Source: a bacterium (GTDB lineage Bacteria > Pseudomonadota > Alphaproteobacteria > Acetobacterales > Acetobacteraceae). Taken from it: a DNA stretch of 64,000 nt. Below, piece after piece: positions 17,574 to 26,912 of this stretch. The notes below the pieces were generated by a model. It worked only from the letters and a program-made list of their open reading frames with translations. It did no database searches and was not told the origin of the DNA. The number at the start of each line of letters is the position of its first letter. The first letter of the stretch is position 1. The DNA lies in NCBI GenBank assembly GCA_026224825.1, contig JAMFRO010000056.1, forward strand, positions 43,285-107,284. The letters run 5' to 3'. Both the position numbers and the translations under genes were made by a program.

Positions 17574-18143
17574 TTATTGCCCAGCCGGCGGCGTGGCGGC
17601 GGATTGCAGCAGATTGCCGTGCTTCACAAAGGCCCCATTCCGCATCACCCCGAAATCACCGGGCACCATGCCGGCCGGGCAGGCACCAAGCCATTTCGCA
17701 TCCACCACCGTGGAGCTGGACATATTGGGGCCCACGCCTTGCGACTGCATGTGGAAAGCCTCGTCACCCTGCGCCGTAAGCGTGCCGGTGACGGTAATCG
17801 TGGCGCCGGCACCGCCCACCGGGTCTTGGCATTTGCCGTTGATCGTATAGATGCCGTCGGATTTTTCGATGTCGAAACCAGAACACATCTTCCCGCCGGT
17901 CAGCTCTTTTTGGCTCAGCGCATCCGTCGCCGCATCTGAGCAGAGTACGCTGATGGTCGGTGTGGCATCATTATCGGCCATGGTTTGGCCGTTCATCTTC
18001 ATGGTCATCTTCATCACCATCGAGGATTGCCACAGCCCGGCTTTGCGCGGCGGAAAAACCGTTGAAGCCTGTACCGCCCCGCATAGCAGCGCCGCCCCGG
18101 CGGATGCCAAAAGCCAATGCCGCGCGAATCTGGTTCGTATCAT
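17574..18143 (-). CDS. Exported DUF3617 domain protein
   Basis: The protein starts at 18143 (189 residues); this ATG has GGAGGG about 7 bases upstream, while the ATG two codons earlier is too close to it. A Sec signal ends near AVQAS. The body shows the DUF3617 pattern: GLWQSSMVMKMTMKMNG, VLCSDAATDAL and paired Cys residues (MCSGFDI, GKCQD). Family members are small periplasmic proteins of unknown function. It stands alone, convergent with the membrane protein gene and downstream of the caspase gene on the same strand. Confidence 0.75.
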   Translation of the reverse strand: MIRTRFARHWLLASAGAALLCGAVQASTVFPPRKAGLWQSSMVMKMTMKMNGQTMADNDATPTISVLCSDAATDALSQKELTGGKMCSGFDIEKSDGIYTINGKCQDPVGGAGATITVTGTLTAQGDEAFHMQSQGVGPNMSSSTVVDAKWLGACPAGMVPGDFGVMRNGAFVKHGNLLQSAATPPAGQ

Positions 18144-18168
18144 GGTCATGCCCTCCGTTGTTGAAAAA

Positions 18169-21123
18169 TTATTGGTTCATCACCTCGCCCACGGGAAATG
18201 AATTGAGCTGGCTTTGCGCTGCGGTGAATTCCGCATCCTGCGTATGGTTGCGTTGGCGTGCCAGCTCGCCCACGCGCTCGGATATATATTCGCCAAGCGA
18301 GAGCGCGCCGACAACGCCGTGCGAATCATGCGGCGCATCCCCGGTGAACGCCTCACGCAGTGCATAGATCAATACGCCGTCGCGGCCGTTATAACTGTCG
18401 AGCGCCTCCTGCGCCGAGCTGGAGGCGGAGATGATGTAGCGCCCGGTCTCCTGGCCGACATTGGCCAGGCTCGCCGCACTGACATTGCCTGCATAGCATG
18501 TGTCGATAAACAGCAATGAATCCCGGGCGCGGATCGAGGCCAGCGCGGTGATCAGCGCATTCTCCGTAATCGCGCCGTTCTCGATGGTCTGCCAGGAGGT
18601 GAGGTTCTGTATATCCTGCGGGATCAGCAGGAAGCGGCCGTCATTGGTGTTCACGCCGCCGTGGCTGGCAATGTAGAACAGGAATGTATCTCCAGGCTGG
18701 GCCTGCGTCGCGATATTGCCAAGGGCGGCGAGAATCCCGGCGCGCGTCGCCTGCGTCTCGGTGAGCACCGTGACATGCACATTGGCATAGACCGGGCTGG
18801 CCGCCTGTTTCACCAGCGTGGCGAAGCTCTGCGCGTCGGAGACGGCAAAATTCAGGTTCAGGCTGGGGCCGGCGGCGAAATGGTCGATGCCGATGGCGAG
18901 CACGTAGAGTGTGCCCGTTGCCACCGGTGCGCCTGGTGTGGCGGGGCCGGCGCGGACGATACGCAAGGGTGGCGATTCCGCGTAGATCGCATTCCCCCCG
19001 TCATATTGCCGGAGAATCACATCATCGGTACCGGGGTCGAGCGGCACGGTGAGCTGGCTTTGCGCGCTGCCCCCAGCCAGCGCCGGCGCCGCTTGGCGCC
19101 CGGTATTGCGGCCATTGACGAAAATATCCGTCGCCCCGACCCCAAGCCCCTGATCCTTGATCTGCGCCGTCAGCCGCAATGCGGTGGCGCCGACCGGCAG
19201 CTCGATGCTGCTGGTGCTGCTGACCACGACAGGGCTGCACTGCCCGGAGGTAACGGCGCAGGCGGATAAAATATCGATCGCCGGCTCATGGATCAGCCGG
19301 TCATGCAGATCGCCGATGGCTGCCAAAGCGGTGTTTTGCGGCCCATTATCGCCGGCGAGCGCCGCACGCACCACATCGGGTGCATGAAACAGCCGGAAGG
19401 CCTGCGAGAAACTCACCCATTCCGGCTGCTGGTTGGCACCCAGATTAACGTGGAACCCGACCAGATTCTGCCCGCCCAGATCAGCCTCGTCGAAGAACCC
19501 GGCTGGGGTGAACAGCACCCAGCGCGTCTGGTCGGCGGCCGCGAATAAAGTGGCGCGCGGGGTGAGTGTGCCGTCCGCCGCCACGCCGTACCAATGCAGC
19601 GTGCCATCCGTCAGCGCCGCCACCACGGTTTTGCCATCGGCGCTGATGCTCAAGGCCCAGGCGGCGGCATCCACGGCGGTTTCGTTTTGCAGCTTGCCGC
19701 TCGCATCATACAGGCGCAGCGCCGTATCCGTGCCGAGCAGAAATGCCTTCCCACTGGGAAAAACCGCCAGGCTACGGCTATATTCCTCGTGGTCAAGCCG
19801 CAACGCCGTGCCGTTGAGCGAGGGCGCATCGGTATCCTGCCAATTGCGTATGGTCAGCCCCGGTGCGCTGGTCTGGGCTACGGCAAAGCCGCTATCGAGT
19901 GCCGGAATCACCACCAGATTCCGCGCATCGGCATCGAATTTCAGCGCTGTGCCGGCGGTTTTGAACTCCACCGCCGTGCCGTTGGCGGAGATGCCCAGAT
20001 TGCCCCTGGCCGGGCGCAGATCTGCTACGGCCGGGGCTGGCTGCAAGGCGACGCCGCCATCCGGCCCGACGCGCCCCCAGCCTGGATCTTCCGTGGCATA
20101 GACCGCGCCGCCGCCGGGGATGGATTTGATATCGCGTATGGTGTCATGCGCCGCCACGATATCCTGATGCGCGCCGAGCCCGAAATCGCCCCAGCGCCGG
20201 ATGACATTGCCCTGGCCGTTGCGCACATAGCCGCCGGCCAGGAGCGAAATACCGCCCGATTCGCCGGCCCAATCCACCGCCAGCAGGCCCTCGCCCGTCA
20301 GGCCTGTGGTATCGGGGGCGAAGGCCTTGGTCAGTGTCGCCGCATTCAGCACGTCCAGCACCGGATGGCCGGAACGGTCATTCTCGAAACCCACCGCGAC
20401 GAAGCCGCCATCCGGCGATACTGCCAGAGCCCAGGGGCGCAGGCCTGTTTCAGGCTGCACCTTGGCAACGAGCCGCCCGCTGGAATCATAGCTGCGGATA
20501 AAACCATCGGCGCTGGCGCTGAAGAGGTCGTTCTGCTTGTCGAAGCGCAGATTGCGCACGGGGGCGGCGTAATTGGCATCGGTGAATACGGATTTGCCGG
20601 TACGCGCATCCCACACCAGCACACCGCCTTTGGCCAGGCCCGCCGCCAGCCTCGTGCCATCCGGCGAGACAGTGAGATCATAGACCGGCGACGCCAGCCC
20701 CGGCAGCCGTGCCAGCAGCCGGTTCTGCGTCACGCTGAACATATAGATGCTGAAACTGCCATCCCAGGCGCCACCCGTGGCGCCGGCGGCGAAACAGGTT
20801 TTGCCGTCCGGCGTCAGCGCCACGGCGTAAAGCTCGCCCTCTTGCTGTGCGCCGATCGGCGGACGCAACACGGCGCGCTCGATATCATCAGGCAGGGAAT
20901 AGAGCCTGACCGTCTTGTCGTAGCTGGCCGCGGCCATCAGCGTACCCGCCGCATCCACCGACACATGCGCCACGGCGCCGGTCGGCCCGCCCGCCTCGAT
21001 GCGCAGAATCGGTGCCTGCGGCGGCCCTGCGGGCGTGCCTGCGTGAACCGCCGCGGGCAGTAGGCCCAGCAGCAGAAGTATAAGGAGAGGTTTGGCCCGT
21101 TTAGCTGGAGAGCTGGAAGCCAT
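18169..21123 (-). CDS. Exported WD40-repeat/caspase-like (C14) protein
   Basis: A 984-residue protein with a signal peptide (KPLLILLLLGLLPAAVHAG). Residues about 40-560 form WD40-type beta-propeller repeats (recurrent VSPDG, AVDWAG, LRLYDASGK). An insertion with Cys residues follows around 620-650. The C-terminal caspase-type peptidase domain spans about 735-984. The catalytic dyad is visible: His near 821 in YIASHGG and Cys near 876 in LLFIDTCYAGN. Similar WD40/C14 proteins occur in bacteria as signalling or self-killing proteases and sometimes in conflict systems, but an exported form next to a T6SS is less usual. Its start lies inside the end of the upstream lipoprotein gene (23-base overlap), so the two form a unit. 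Confidence 0.82.
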   Translation of the reverse strand: MASSSPAKRAKPLLILLLLGLLPAAVHAGTPAGPPQAPILRIEAGGPTGAVAHVSVDAAGTLMAAASYDKTVRLYSLPDDIERAVLRPPIGAQQEGELYAVALTPDGKTCFAAGATGGAWDGSFSIYMFSVTQNRLLARLPGLASPVYDLTVSPDGTRLAAGLAKGGVLVWDARTGKSVFTDANYAAPVRNLRFDKQNDLFSASADGFIRSYDSSGRLVAKVQPETGLRPWALAVSPDGGFVAVGFENDRSGHPVLDVLNAATLTKAFAPDTTGLTGEGLLAVDWAGESGGISLLAGGYVRNGQGNVIRRWGDFGLGAHQDIVAAHDTIRDIKSIPGGGAVYATEDPGWGRVGPDGGVALQPAPAVADLRPARGNLGISANGTAVEFKTAGTALKFDADARNLVVIPALDSGFAVAQTSAPGLTIRNWQDTDAPSLNGTALRLDHEEYSRSLAVFPSGKAFLLGTDTALRLYDASGKLQNETAVDAAAWALSISADGKTVVAALTDGTLHWYGVAADGTLTPRATLFAAADQTRWVLFTPAGFFDEADLGGQNLVGFHVNLGANQQPEWVSFSQAFRLFHAPDVVRAALAGDNGPQNTALAAIGDLHDRLIHEPAIDILSACAVTSGQCSPVVVSSTSSIELPVGATALRLTAQIKDQGLGVGATDIFVNGRNTGRQAAPALAGGSAQSQLTVPLDPGTDDVILRQYDGGNAIYAESPPLRIVRAGPATPGAPVATGTLYVLAIGIDHFAAGPSLNLNFAVSDAQSFATLVKQAASPVYANVHVTVLTETQATRAGILAALGNIATQAQPGDTFLFYIASHGGVNTNDGRFLLIPQDIQNLTSWQTIENGAITENALITALASIRARDSLLFIDTCYAGNVSAASLANVGQETGRYIISASSSAQEALDSYNGRDGVLIYALREAFTGDAPHDSHGVVGALSLGEYISERVGELARQRNHTQDAEFTAAQSQLNSFPVGEVMNQ

Positions 21124-22144
21124 TCGCCACCGCGCTCTGGCTTACCGATACGTTTTGCGCAAAGGCATCGCGGCTAGCGGCGTTGCTACCGTCCAACTGC
21201 TGAATTTGCGACCCGCCGCTGCTCTGTGCCGTGCTGGAGGGCACGTTAAGCCGCTGGTGGCTGCCCGGCCGGCCGACGGTATCCAGCGGTACGAAACCGC
21301 GTGTGCCGTCAGCGGTCTGCACCAGCGCGTAGCCGTTGCTGTTGCCCGTCACGGTCACGGCTTCCCGCCGCGCCGTTTGGCCGACCACGGGCGCCGACGG
21401 ATCCGGGCGCAGATAAAGCGGTGTGGCCTGGCGCATCGCCCCGTCCTGGGAAGCCACCGTCTCCGGCGGGTTCGCCGGCGCCGCCGTGTTACTGCTCAAA
21501 TTGGTCACGGCGGTGTCGAATTGTGCACCGCGTGATTGGATCTGGCCATCGATGGTTTGCGCCAGCCCCAGGTCGCGTTGGGCCCATGCTTTCACCTGCG
21601 CCATCTGCGTCGTTGCCTGGTCCTGGGTGATCTGCCCCGCCGCATATTGCTGCCTTATGGTCTGCGCCTGCTGGAAGCGGCAATCCATGTCGTTGTTGAA
21701 GGCGACCTGAGTCTGGTTGATCTGGGCGTTTTCAGAGGTCAGATTGCTGGTCACGGTGGCGTCCATCTGGCTCTCGCTCTGTTGCTGCTGTTGCAGCGCC
21801 GCCCAATAGCCACCCGCCGCGCCTACCGCACCGCCTGCCGCAGCACCGATCAGCGCACTCTTCCAGTTTCCGCCTGCCAGCCCGCCGATCAGCCCGCCGC
21901 CTACAGCGCCTATGGCGGCGCCGGAGAGAATGTCCTGGCCGAAGAAATTCCCGGTTTCATCCAGTGCCACCGCCTGAGCGTGGCAGCTATCGGCGCCGTC
22001 ATCCGGCCCGACCCGGCCTGCCTGGGTAAAGGAGGTTGGGCCCGTGCCCATACTACCACCGGTAGCGCAGCCGCTCAGGCTCAGGCCAATGGCGAGTGCA
22101 GGGGTAAGCATGCGAAGGCATGGTACTGAAATATGCCGTGACAT
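21101..22144 (-). CDS. Lipoprotein with glycine-zipper and SH3-like domain
   Basis: The start is set at ATG 22144, which has GGAG 8 bases upstream and begins a lipoprotein signal with lipobox LSGC; the open frame extends 24 codons further without a convincing site. Residues about 70-115 are a glycine zipper (SGAAIGAVGGGLIGGLAGG...GAAAGGAVGAAGG), a membrane-inserting pattern of outer-membrane lipoproteins. A Gln/Asn-rich helical part follows, then an SH3-like segment (about 240-295: ATPLYLRPDPSAPVVG, VQTADGTRGFVP). Its 3' end overlaps the caspase gene by 23 bases, so the partner role is likely shared. The function is unknown. Confidence 0.72.
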   Translation of the reverse strand: MSRHISVPCLRMLTPALAIGLSLSGCATGGSMGTGPTSFTQAGRVGPDDGADSCHAQAVALDETGNFFGQDILSGAAIGAVGGGLIGGLAGGNWKSALIGAAAGGAVGAAGGYWAALQQQQQSESQMDATVTSNLTSENAQINQTQVAFNNDMDCRFQQAQTIRQQYAAGQITQDQATTQMAQVKAWAQRDLGLAQTIDGQIQSRGAQFDTAVTNLSSNTAAPANPPETVASQDGAMRQATPLYLRPDPSAPVVGQTARREAVTVTGNSNGYALVQTADGTRGFVPLDTVGRPGSHQRLNVPSSTAQSSGGSQIQQLDGSNAASRDAFAQNVSVSQSAVANGFQLSS

Positions 22145-22419
22145 AGGGCGCTCCACATGTTTGCAGCCAAGGTCATCCGTTGATGAGACGGAATGCTCTG
22201 GTTGACGTTTTAGCATTAAACTTCAATGCGTTTTCTGAAAATCCACCCGCTCTGCCCAACTTGCTGGCGCAAGGTAGAGCAGATTACATCTAAGGCAAAT
22301 ATAATGACTATGATATAATTTGTCACGGCATCAGATTGCTTTTGAAGGCAGGTGTCCGGCTGTTTTAGAAATAATATTCGGGACGGGAGGGCGGAGCGGT
22401 CTGGCCGGTGTTCAGGCCG

Positions 22420-22843
22420 TCAATGATCCGGCGACGCGCTGGTTATTTGCAGGCTTCTGGCCTCGGCGGGAAACAGATGTAGTATATGCGCCAGATCATC
22501 ATCCCAGCCTTCGATTTCACGGGCCGCCACAAGCCCGATATCGATGTCCCTGAGACGGGCACGATCCGCCGTGCCGGCGATATAATCCGCCAGATTGGCC
22601 AGTTGGTTCCTGATCGACAGCAGCGGCCGGAAATCAGGGCACTCTTGCAGCAGCGCTTCCACCGCTGCGCCGGCTTTCTGGATCAAGGTGCGGGTGGACT
22701 GATACACGATGCGGCCAAAGAAACCATCATTGGCGGGCGGGTACTCTGAAGAACGCGTCAAGCAAGAAAACGATTCGCTCCACGGCATCCGCATATTCTT
22801 CCTCGATGCCGGGACCGATGATCTCAGGTGTGATCGGGATCAT
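22420..22843 (-). pseudogene. Frame-broken small gene, immunity-like (distal)
   Basis: Translation from ATG 22843 gives MIPITPEIIGPGIEEEY...FLLDAFF and then hits a stop. A one-base shift near 22740 continues smoothly into GFFGRIVYQSTRTLIQKAGAAVEALL...IEGWDDDLAHILHLFP to 22420. The combined product is about 140 residues, acidic and helical, and not recognised. It overlaps the preceding gene by 20 bases. Small acidic proteins behind a toxin-like gene are often immunity proteins; that is inference. Either the gene is decayed or one base is wrong in the assembly. Confidence 0.5.
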
Positions 22844-23196
22844 GTGGCGCTTGTTTAGGAAAAACCCAGAGATCGTAATTTTCCACGACTTTGTAGGCAT
22901 AATCACTTGTAGAACTGATCATGTCACGGATCGCTGGATGGTTCGACCAATCCTCTGCATCACATAATGGTCTGGCCATCTGAACGACATCCCAAATGGC
23001 ACTAAACCTGAGTGATCGAGTTCTCTGATCAGAAAAATCTGTTTTCTCCATTGTCGTTTCGATCCGTTTGATCAAAAATATCCAGATATTCGACGCAGCT
23101 CATGGCGACGTCATAGGGTTTGGTGAAATCAATTGTTTTTAATATCGACTGTTTGATGGTGTCGAGTCTTTGGATTAAAACTTCATAGGGTGGCAC
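22824..23196 (-). pseudogene. Frame-broken small gene, immunity-like (proximal)
   Basis: A GTG at 23196 with AGGAG about 10 bases upstream starts PPYEVLIQRLDTIKQSIL...VEYLDIFDQTDRNDNGENRF. A one-base slip in the five-T run around 23035-23039 joins this to SDQRTRSLRFSAIWDVVQM...ENYDLWVFPK, ending at 22824. The fused product would be about 124 residues, helical and acidic, and of no recognised family. The break in a homopolymer makes either sequencing error or phase-variable slippage possible. It sits immediately behind the toxin-like pseudogene. Confidence 0.5.
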
Positions 23197-23198
23197 TG

Positions 23199-24066
23199 CT
23201 AAGGTTCTCCTGTATTCCAAGGTGTCGGCATTGGCGCTGACGGGCTGGCGCTTCCTTTCGGCAGCCAAAGCTGCGGACCATTTCCGGGTAATACGTTGAC
23301 ACCATCACTAGAGGACTGAGGGGCGGCCGGGCCGATCCATCCTTTTAAGCCCGCACTTGGCGAAGTCACATAGGCTCCGTCACCGTTCCAATTATTCTGA
23401 ACGGCCGCATCGGCTCACCATTTTTCTTCCGTAGCGGGGGGGCGCCTTCTACCCAGAAGGAACCATTAGCAGAACCGGGTATGCCGATAATCCGCGTTAT
23501 CGAGCTGCCGTTGGTTCCATCCCATGGAACGGGATCGGTACCAAAGGTCTGCGCAGCATCAGATGGTAAGTTCGGGTAGCCTGGTGCGGTCATTGCTCCG
23601 CGCTGTTTTGCAGCATCCATTTGTTCTTGCAAAGTTGGAGTCATTGGCACAGCGCCTGGTTCCGTCATGCCAATTTTTTTTGGAAGAAACGGGTCTGGCT
23701 TAACAGGCGGTGGTATCGGCGAAGATGGCGCCCTTGGCTTGGGCGGTTCCGGCGCCGCCGCTGGCTTCGGGCCGCCTCCAGCACCTCCCCATCCGCCAGG
23801 CTCAGCCTGGCCAGTTCGTAAGCGCCCGCTGCCCCGGCAACATGGTTGTGCGGGTCAATCTGAAACCGCGTCAGCGCATGCGTGGCCGCACTGCGTGGCA
23901 GCACAAGCAGAATGCCAGTGTGAAGCCGGATTGTAAGTGACGAATGCGGTGGAAAATACTGATGACGGTCCTGCGCTCTGGTGACGTCGCTCATACCACG
24001 TGCCCAGCATGCGGCAGAATGCCGTTCAACCAGTCGTTGCCAAGTAACATTGGCGATTGATTCCAT
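23199..24066 (-). pseudogene. Frame-broken effector-like gene with proline-rich linker
   Basis: Three frames have to be joined. The first (from about 24066) reads RMESIANVTWQ...IDPHNHVAGAAGAYELARLSL. A shift near 23790 enters a proline-rich linker (GGGPKPAAAPEPPKPRAPS..PPPVKPDPF) and a globular tail (GYPNLPSDAAQTFGTDPVPW...GSFWVEGAPPL). A second shift near 23410 gives QNNWNGDGAYVTSPSAGLK...LPGNGPQLWLP, with a stop at 23199-23201. A linker followed by a small C-terminal domain, with two small genes behind it, is the plan of a polymorphic toxin. The catalytic class is not recognised; an ADP-ribosyltransferase or TNT-like fold is only a guess. The N-terminal limit is uncertain. Confidence 0.45.
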
Positions 24067-24217
24067 ACGTTTATCCCAGGTCACGCGGACCGTATCGGTA
24101 CGAAGCTGATCAGATAACCATCTGACGCCACACGAGCGGTGCGCCGCACAGAAATGACTTGCACCGAGAACAGCTTGAGAATAGCTATTTGCGCGCAACA
24201 ACCTGGGATAGAAAAAT

Positions 24218-24874
24218 ATGCGGATTGCGACATGGAATACGCAAGGGTCCTTTCTCGAGAGCGGCAAAAAACTCATCGTCTCTGAATTGCATGACGGAAC
24301 CGATGTGGTGCTGTTGCAAGAAGGCGGAGTGGATAAAATTTGGGGTGATGGCGAGTATCACACGGTCCAGGGGCAATCCATCGGCGCTTTGAACGAGCGT
24401 TGCACGAATTATGTGCTGGTGAACAAGGCTTATTGGGACCAGAATGGCCAGCAGGTGAGTTTCACTACCGTCGGCGGCGGCATCGCCGGGCGCAAGCCTG
24501 CGGCGGTACAGATCGGCAATACGGTGTTCGTGTCCTGGCACTCGCTGGCCTCGCAAGAGAATACCGACACAAAGCAATTGCTCGTGGAAAGCGGGAAGAT
24601 GCTGTAGAGGACCGGCATAAATAATATAGTCATCGGCGGGGATTTCAATACGGCGCCGGCGAATATCGAGCGCATGCTGTTGGATATTGCCGCCTCACGC
24701 GGCGGCGGGCATTTTGCCATAGTGTCCAGCGGGCCAAGCGATGCGCCAACACATAACAGTGGAGGGGTGTTGGATTTTTTCGTGGTGATGACGAAGGGAA
24801 ATGTGCCGAATCCGACGACATGGGTGTGCCCCGTGCTTCCAAGCGACCATGATGTCGTGTTTATGGATTTATAG
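24218..24874 (+). pseudogene. CdtB-like endonuclease/phosphatase toxin interrupted by TAG
   Basis: The frame from ATG 24218 encodes the endonuclease/exonuclease/phosphatase fold. It is closest in pattern to CdtB, the DNase subunit of cytolethal distending toxin. Visible blocks are RIATWNTQGS (3-11), VVLLQEGG with Glu35, RKPAAVQIGNTVFVSWHSLA (92-111) with His108, GGDFNTAP with Asp142/Asn144, and SDHDVVF with Asp210/His211. All catalytic and metal positions are present. A single TAG at 24605-24607 (codon 130) splits an otherwise perfect 218-residue frame between the His and Asp blocks. There is no signal peptide, unlike classical CdtB, which would fit T6SS delivery. It may be a recent pseudogene, a read-through gene or a sequencing error. 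Confidence 0.75.
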
Positions 24875-24894
24875 CTGGAAAAGAGTTGCGCCAC

Positions 24895-25215
24895 TCAGTT
24901 GAGTTTTGTCACCGAGATCATGTGTTTGTCTTGACCACCATGATTGAAGCTCTGATACCAGAATTCCCATTTCTTTGTGCCTCGGATACCGACGATCGTC
25001 GCCCGCTGGTCAATTCCATTCGCGGCATCGAAGCGCCGGTATGCATTTGGCTCAAGCATGCGGGCGCTGGTTCCGGCATTGGTAAGGTCAAAATGTTGGT
25101 CTTGCTCCTGCAGAATTGTAGAATTTGCCGTTGCCATCCAGCTTGCATTTGCATGTGCGACGAGCACTGAGCTGTCTACCCCCGGTATCCCGACACCGAA
25201 AGAACAGCCACTCAT
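24895..25215 (-). CDS. Hypothetical protein fragment next to IS remnant
   Basis: Up to 106 residues, soluble-looking (VGIRGTKKWEFWYQSFNHGGQDKHMISV at the C-terminus) and of no recognised family. The 5' end runs into the IS5-type remnant that starts near 25205, and the first codons may belong to the junction, so the original gene was probably longer and was truncated by the insertion. It is convergent with the CdtB-like gene, with stops 20 bases apart. It could be a further effector-associated gene. Confidence 0.4.
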   Translation of the reverse strand: MSGCSFGVGIPGVDSSVLVAHANASWMATANSTILQEQDQHFDLTNAGTSARMLEPNAYRRFDAANGIDQRATIVGIRGTKKWEFWYQSFNHGGQDKHMISVTKLN

Positions 25216-25463
25216 CTGGCTTATGACACCAATGCGCTACGGGAGACGATCGAGGAGGCAAATATCGAGGCGGTCATTCCTTGCAAACGAAACCGCAAAA
25301 GCAAAATCCGCATGATGCACAAGCCTATAAACTCAGAAATCGCGTCGAGAGGTTTTTCAACAAGTTCAAGCACTTTCGACGAATTGCCGCGCGCTACGAC
25401 CGAAGGGCCGCTTATTTCCTGGCCACCATTCAACTCGCAAGTAGCATGATTTGGATGCGCTGA
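25205..25463 (+). mobile_element. 3' remnant of an IS5-family transposase
   Basis: The + strand encodes HLAYDTNALRETIEEANIEAVIPCKRNRKSKI and, after a one-base shift near 25310, HDAQAYKLRNRVERFFNKFKHFRR...RRAAYFLATIQLASSMIW. This is the conserved C-terminal end of the IS5-type DDE transposase, including the YKLRNRVERFFNK motif with the final catalytic Glu. The 5' part is missing and the frame is broken, so it is a dead relic. Confidence 0.8.
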
Positions 25464-25658
25464 ATGTCGATTGGTCCTAGCACGATGGCTGTGGTGCATC
25501 TGACAGCCGGGCGCACCACCGGGTGAACCAGATTGGCAATGGCTTGAGCAACTGCCATGTTCAGCGTTTATAGCTTGCGATATAGTTTGCTATGCGCCGA
25601 TGTTCCCGTAATTCCGTCATATAAAACAGCGGCTGTGAGCGACGGCTGAGGAGGCGAT

Positions 25659-26912
25659 ATGAGTGTGGGGCGATGGCGAAATCTGACGATCACATTGCTG
25701 GTGCTGGCGGGCTGTGTGAATTATTTCGACCGTTCGGCCGTTTCCATTGGCAACCCGGCCATCCGGGAGAGCCTCCACCTATCTTATGCTCAGATGGGGG
25801 TGCTGCTGTCGGCCTTTGCCTGGGCCTATGGCCTGGCGCAGCTCCCCGCTGGCGCGCTGGTTGACCGGTTTGGGCCCCGGCGCACGCTTGGGGTGGGTTT
25901 GATCCTTTGGTCGGCCGCACAGATCAGCGCCAGTTTCGTCATGGGATTCAACCAGTTCATTGCCGCGCGTATTGCATTGGGGTTGGGGGAATCGCCGATG
26001 TATATTGGCGGTACGCGCGTATGTGCCGATTGGTACCGCCTCAGCGCACGCGCACTGCCGATTGCCATTTTCAACGCGTCTTCGGCACTTGCCCCGGCGC
26101 TGGCGCCACCTTTGCTTACCATGCTGATGCTCGCCTTCGGCTGGCGTATGATGTTCTTGATCGCCGGCGTGGCCGGGCTCGTGGTTGCATCGTTATGGGT
26201 GGCTTTTTACCGCGCGCCGGAGGATGCCGGGATTAACGCCGTGCAGATCGCGCTAATCCGGGCGGAGGACCGGGCGGATGAGGCAGCGGAGGGTCGATCG
26301 CGCATCCTTTGGCTGCTGAAATTCCGGACGACTTGGGCCATGTTCCTCGGGTTTTTCGGCGTGGTTTACATCTCTTGGCTCTATGCCACCTGGTTGCCGG
26401 GTTATCTTGAAACGCAGCGCCATCTTTCTGTGGCAAGTGCAGGGTTTTGGTCCGCCGTGCCGATGGTGGCGGGGTTCATCGGTGCCGTCGCCGGTGGCGT
26501 TTTTGCTCGTATACTGGGCCGCCTCGGCATGGAACCGGGGCCTGCCTGTCTGGCACCGATCGCGGCTGGTATGGTTCTCGCGGGGTGCTGTACCATTGCC
26601 GCAGCGCTTGTGGCGGGCTTGGGCGCCGCCATTGCCTTGATGGCCGTGGGATTGTTCGGTGCCAACGTGGCCTCCAGCTGCGGTTGGGCGTTGGCTGCCC
26701 TCATCGCGCCAAACCGCTCGGTTGCGACGCTGGAAGCCGTGCAGAATGTTGGTGGCTCGCTCGGTGGGGCGTTGGCGCCTTTTATCACCGGCATGGTGGT
26801 ACAGAGCACTGGTTCTTTCGTGCCTGCTTTTGTTTTGGCCGGCGCCATCGCCATCGCAAGTGCGGCCATTTACTGGGCTGGAGCGCGGCGGCCGGTTGGA
26901 AGTTCTCCTTAA
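25659..26912 (+). CDS. MFS transporter (anion:cation symporter type)
   Basis: A 417-residue protein with 12 predicted membrane segments. The N-terminal NYFDRSAVSIGNPAIRESLHLS and AYGLAQLPAGALVDRFGPRRTLG blocks are typical of the ACS branch of the major facilitator superfamily (sugar-acid, phthalate and tartrate-type uptake). GLGESPMYIGGTRVCADWYRLSARA in helix 4 and its loop is also family-like. GAGGAG lies about 7 bases before the ATG. The substrate cannot be told. It is convergent with egtB, with stop codons overlapping (26909-26912), so the two are not co-regulated. Confidence 0.85.
   Translation: MSVGRWRNLTITLLVLAGCVNYFDRSAVSIGNPAIRESLHLSYAQMGVLLSAFAWAYGLAQLPAGALVDRFGPRRTLGVGLILWSAAQISASFVMGFNQFIAARIALGLGESPMYIGGTRVCADWYRLSARALPIAIFNASSALAPALAPPLLTMLMLAFGWRMMFLIAGVAGLVVASLWVAFYRAPEDAGINAVQIALIRAEDRADEAAEGRSRILWLLKFRTTWAMFLGFFGVVYISWLYATWLPGYLETQRHLSVASAGFWSAVPMVAGFIGAVAGGVFARILGRLGMEPGPACLAPIAAGMVLAGCCTIAAALVAGLGAAIALMAVGLFGANVASSCGWALAALIAPNRSVATLEAVQNVGGSLGGALAPFITGMVVQSTGSFVPAFVLAGAIAIASAAIYWAGARRPVGSSP

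Noticed and set aside
19594..21063. A 489-codon + strand frame opposite the WD40-caspase gene.
   Set aside because: The opposite strand holds a signal peptide, WD40 repeats and a caspase dyad; this frame has no motif.
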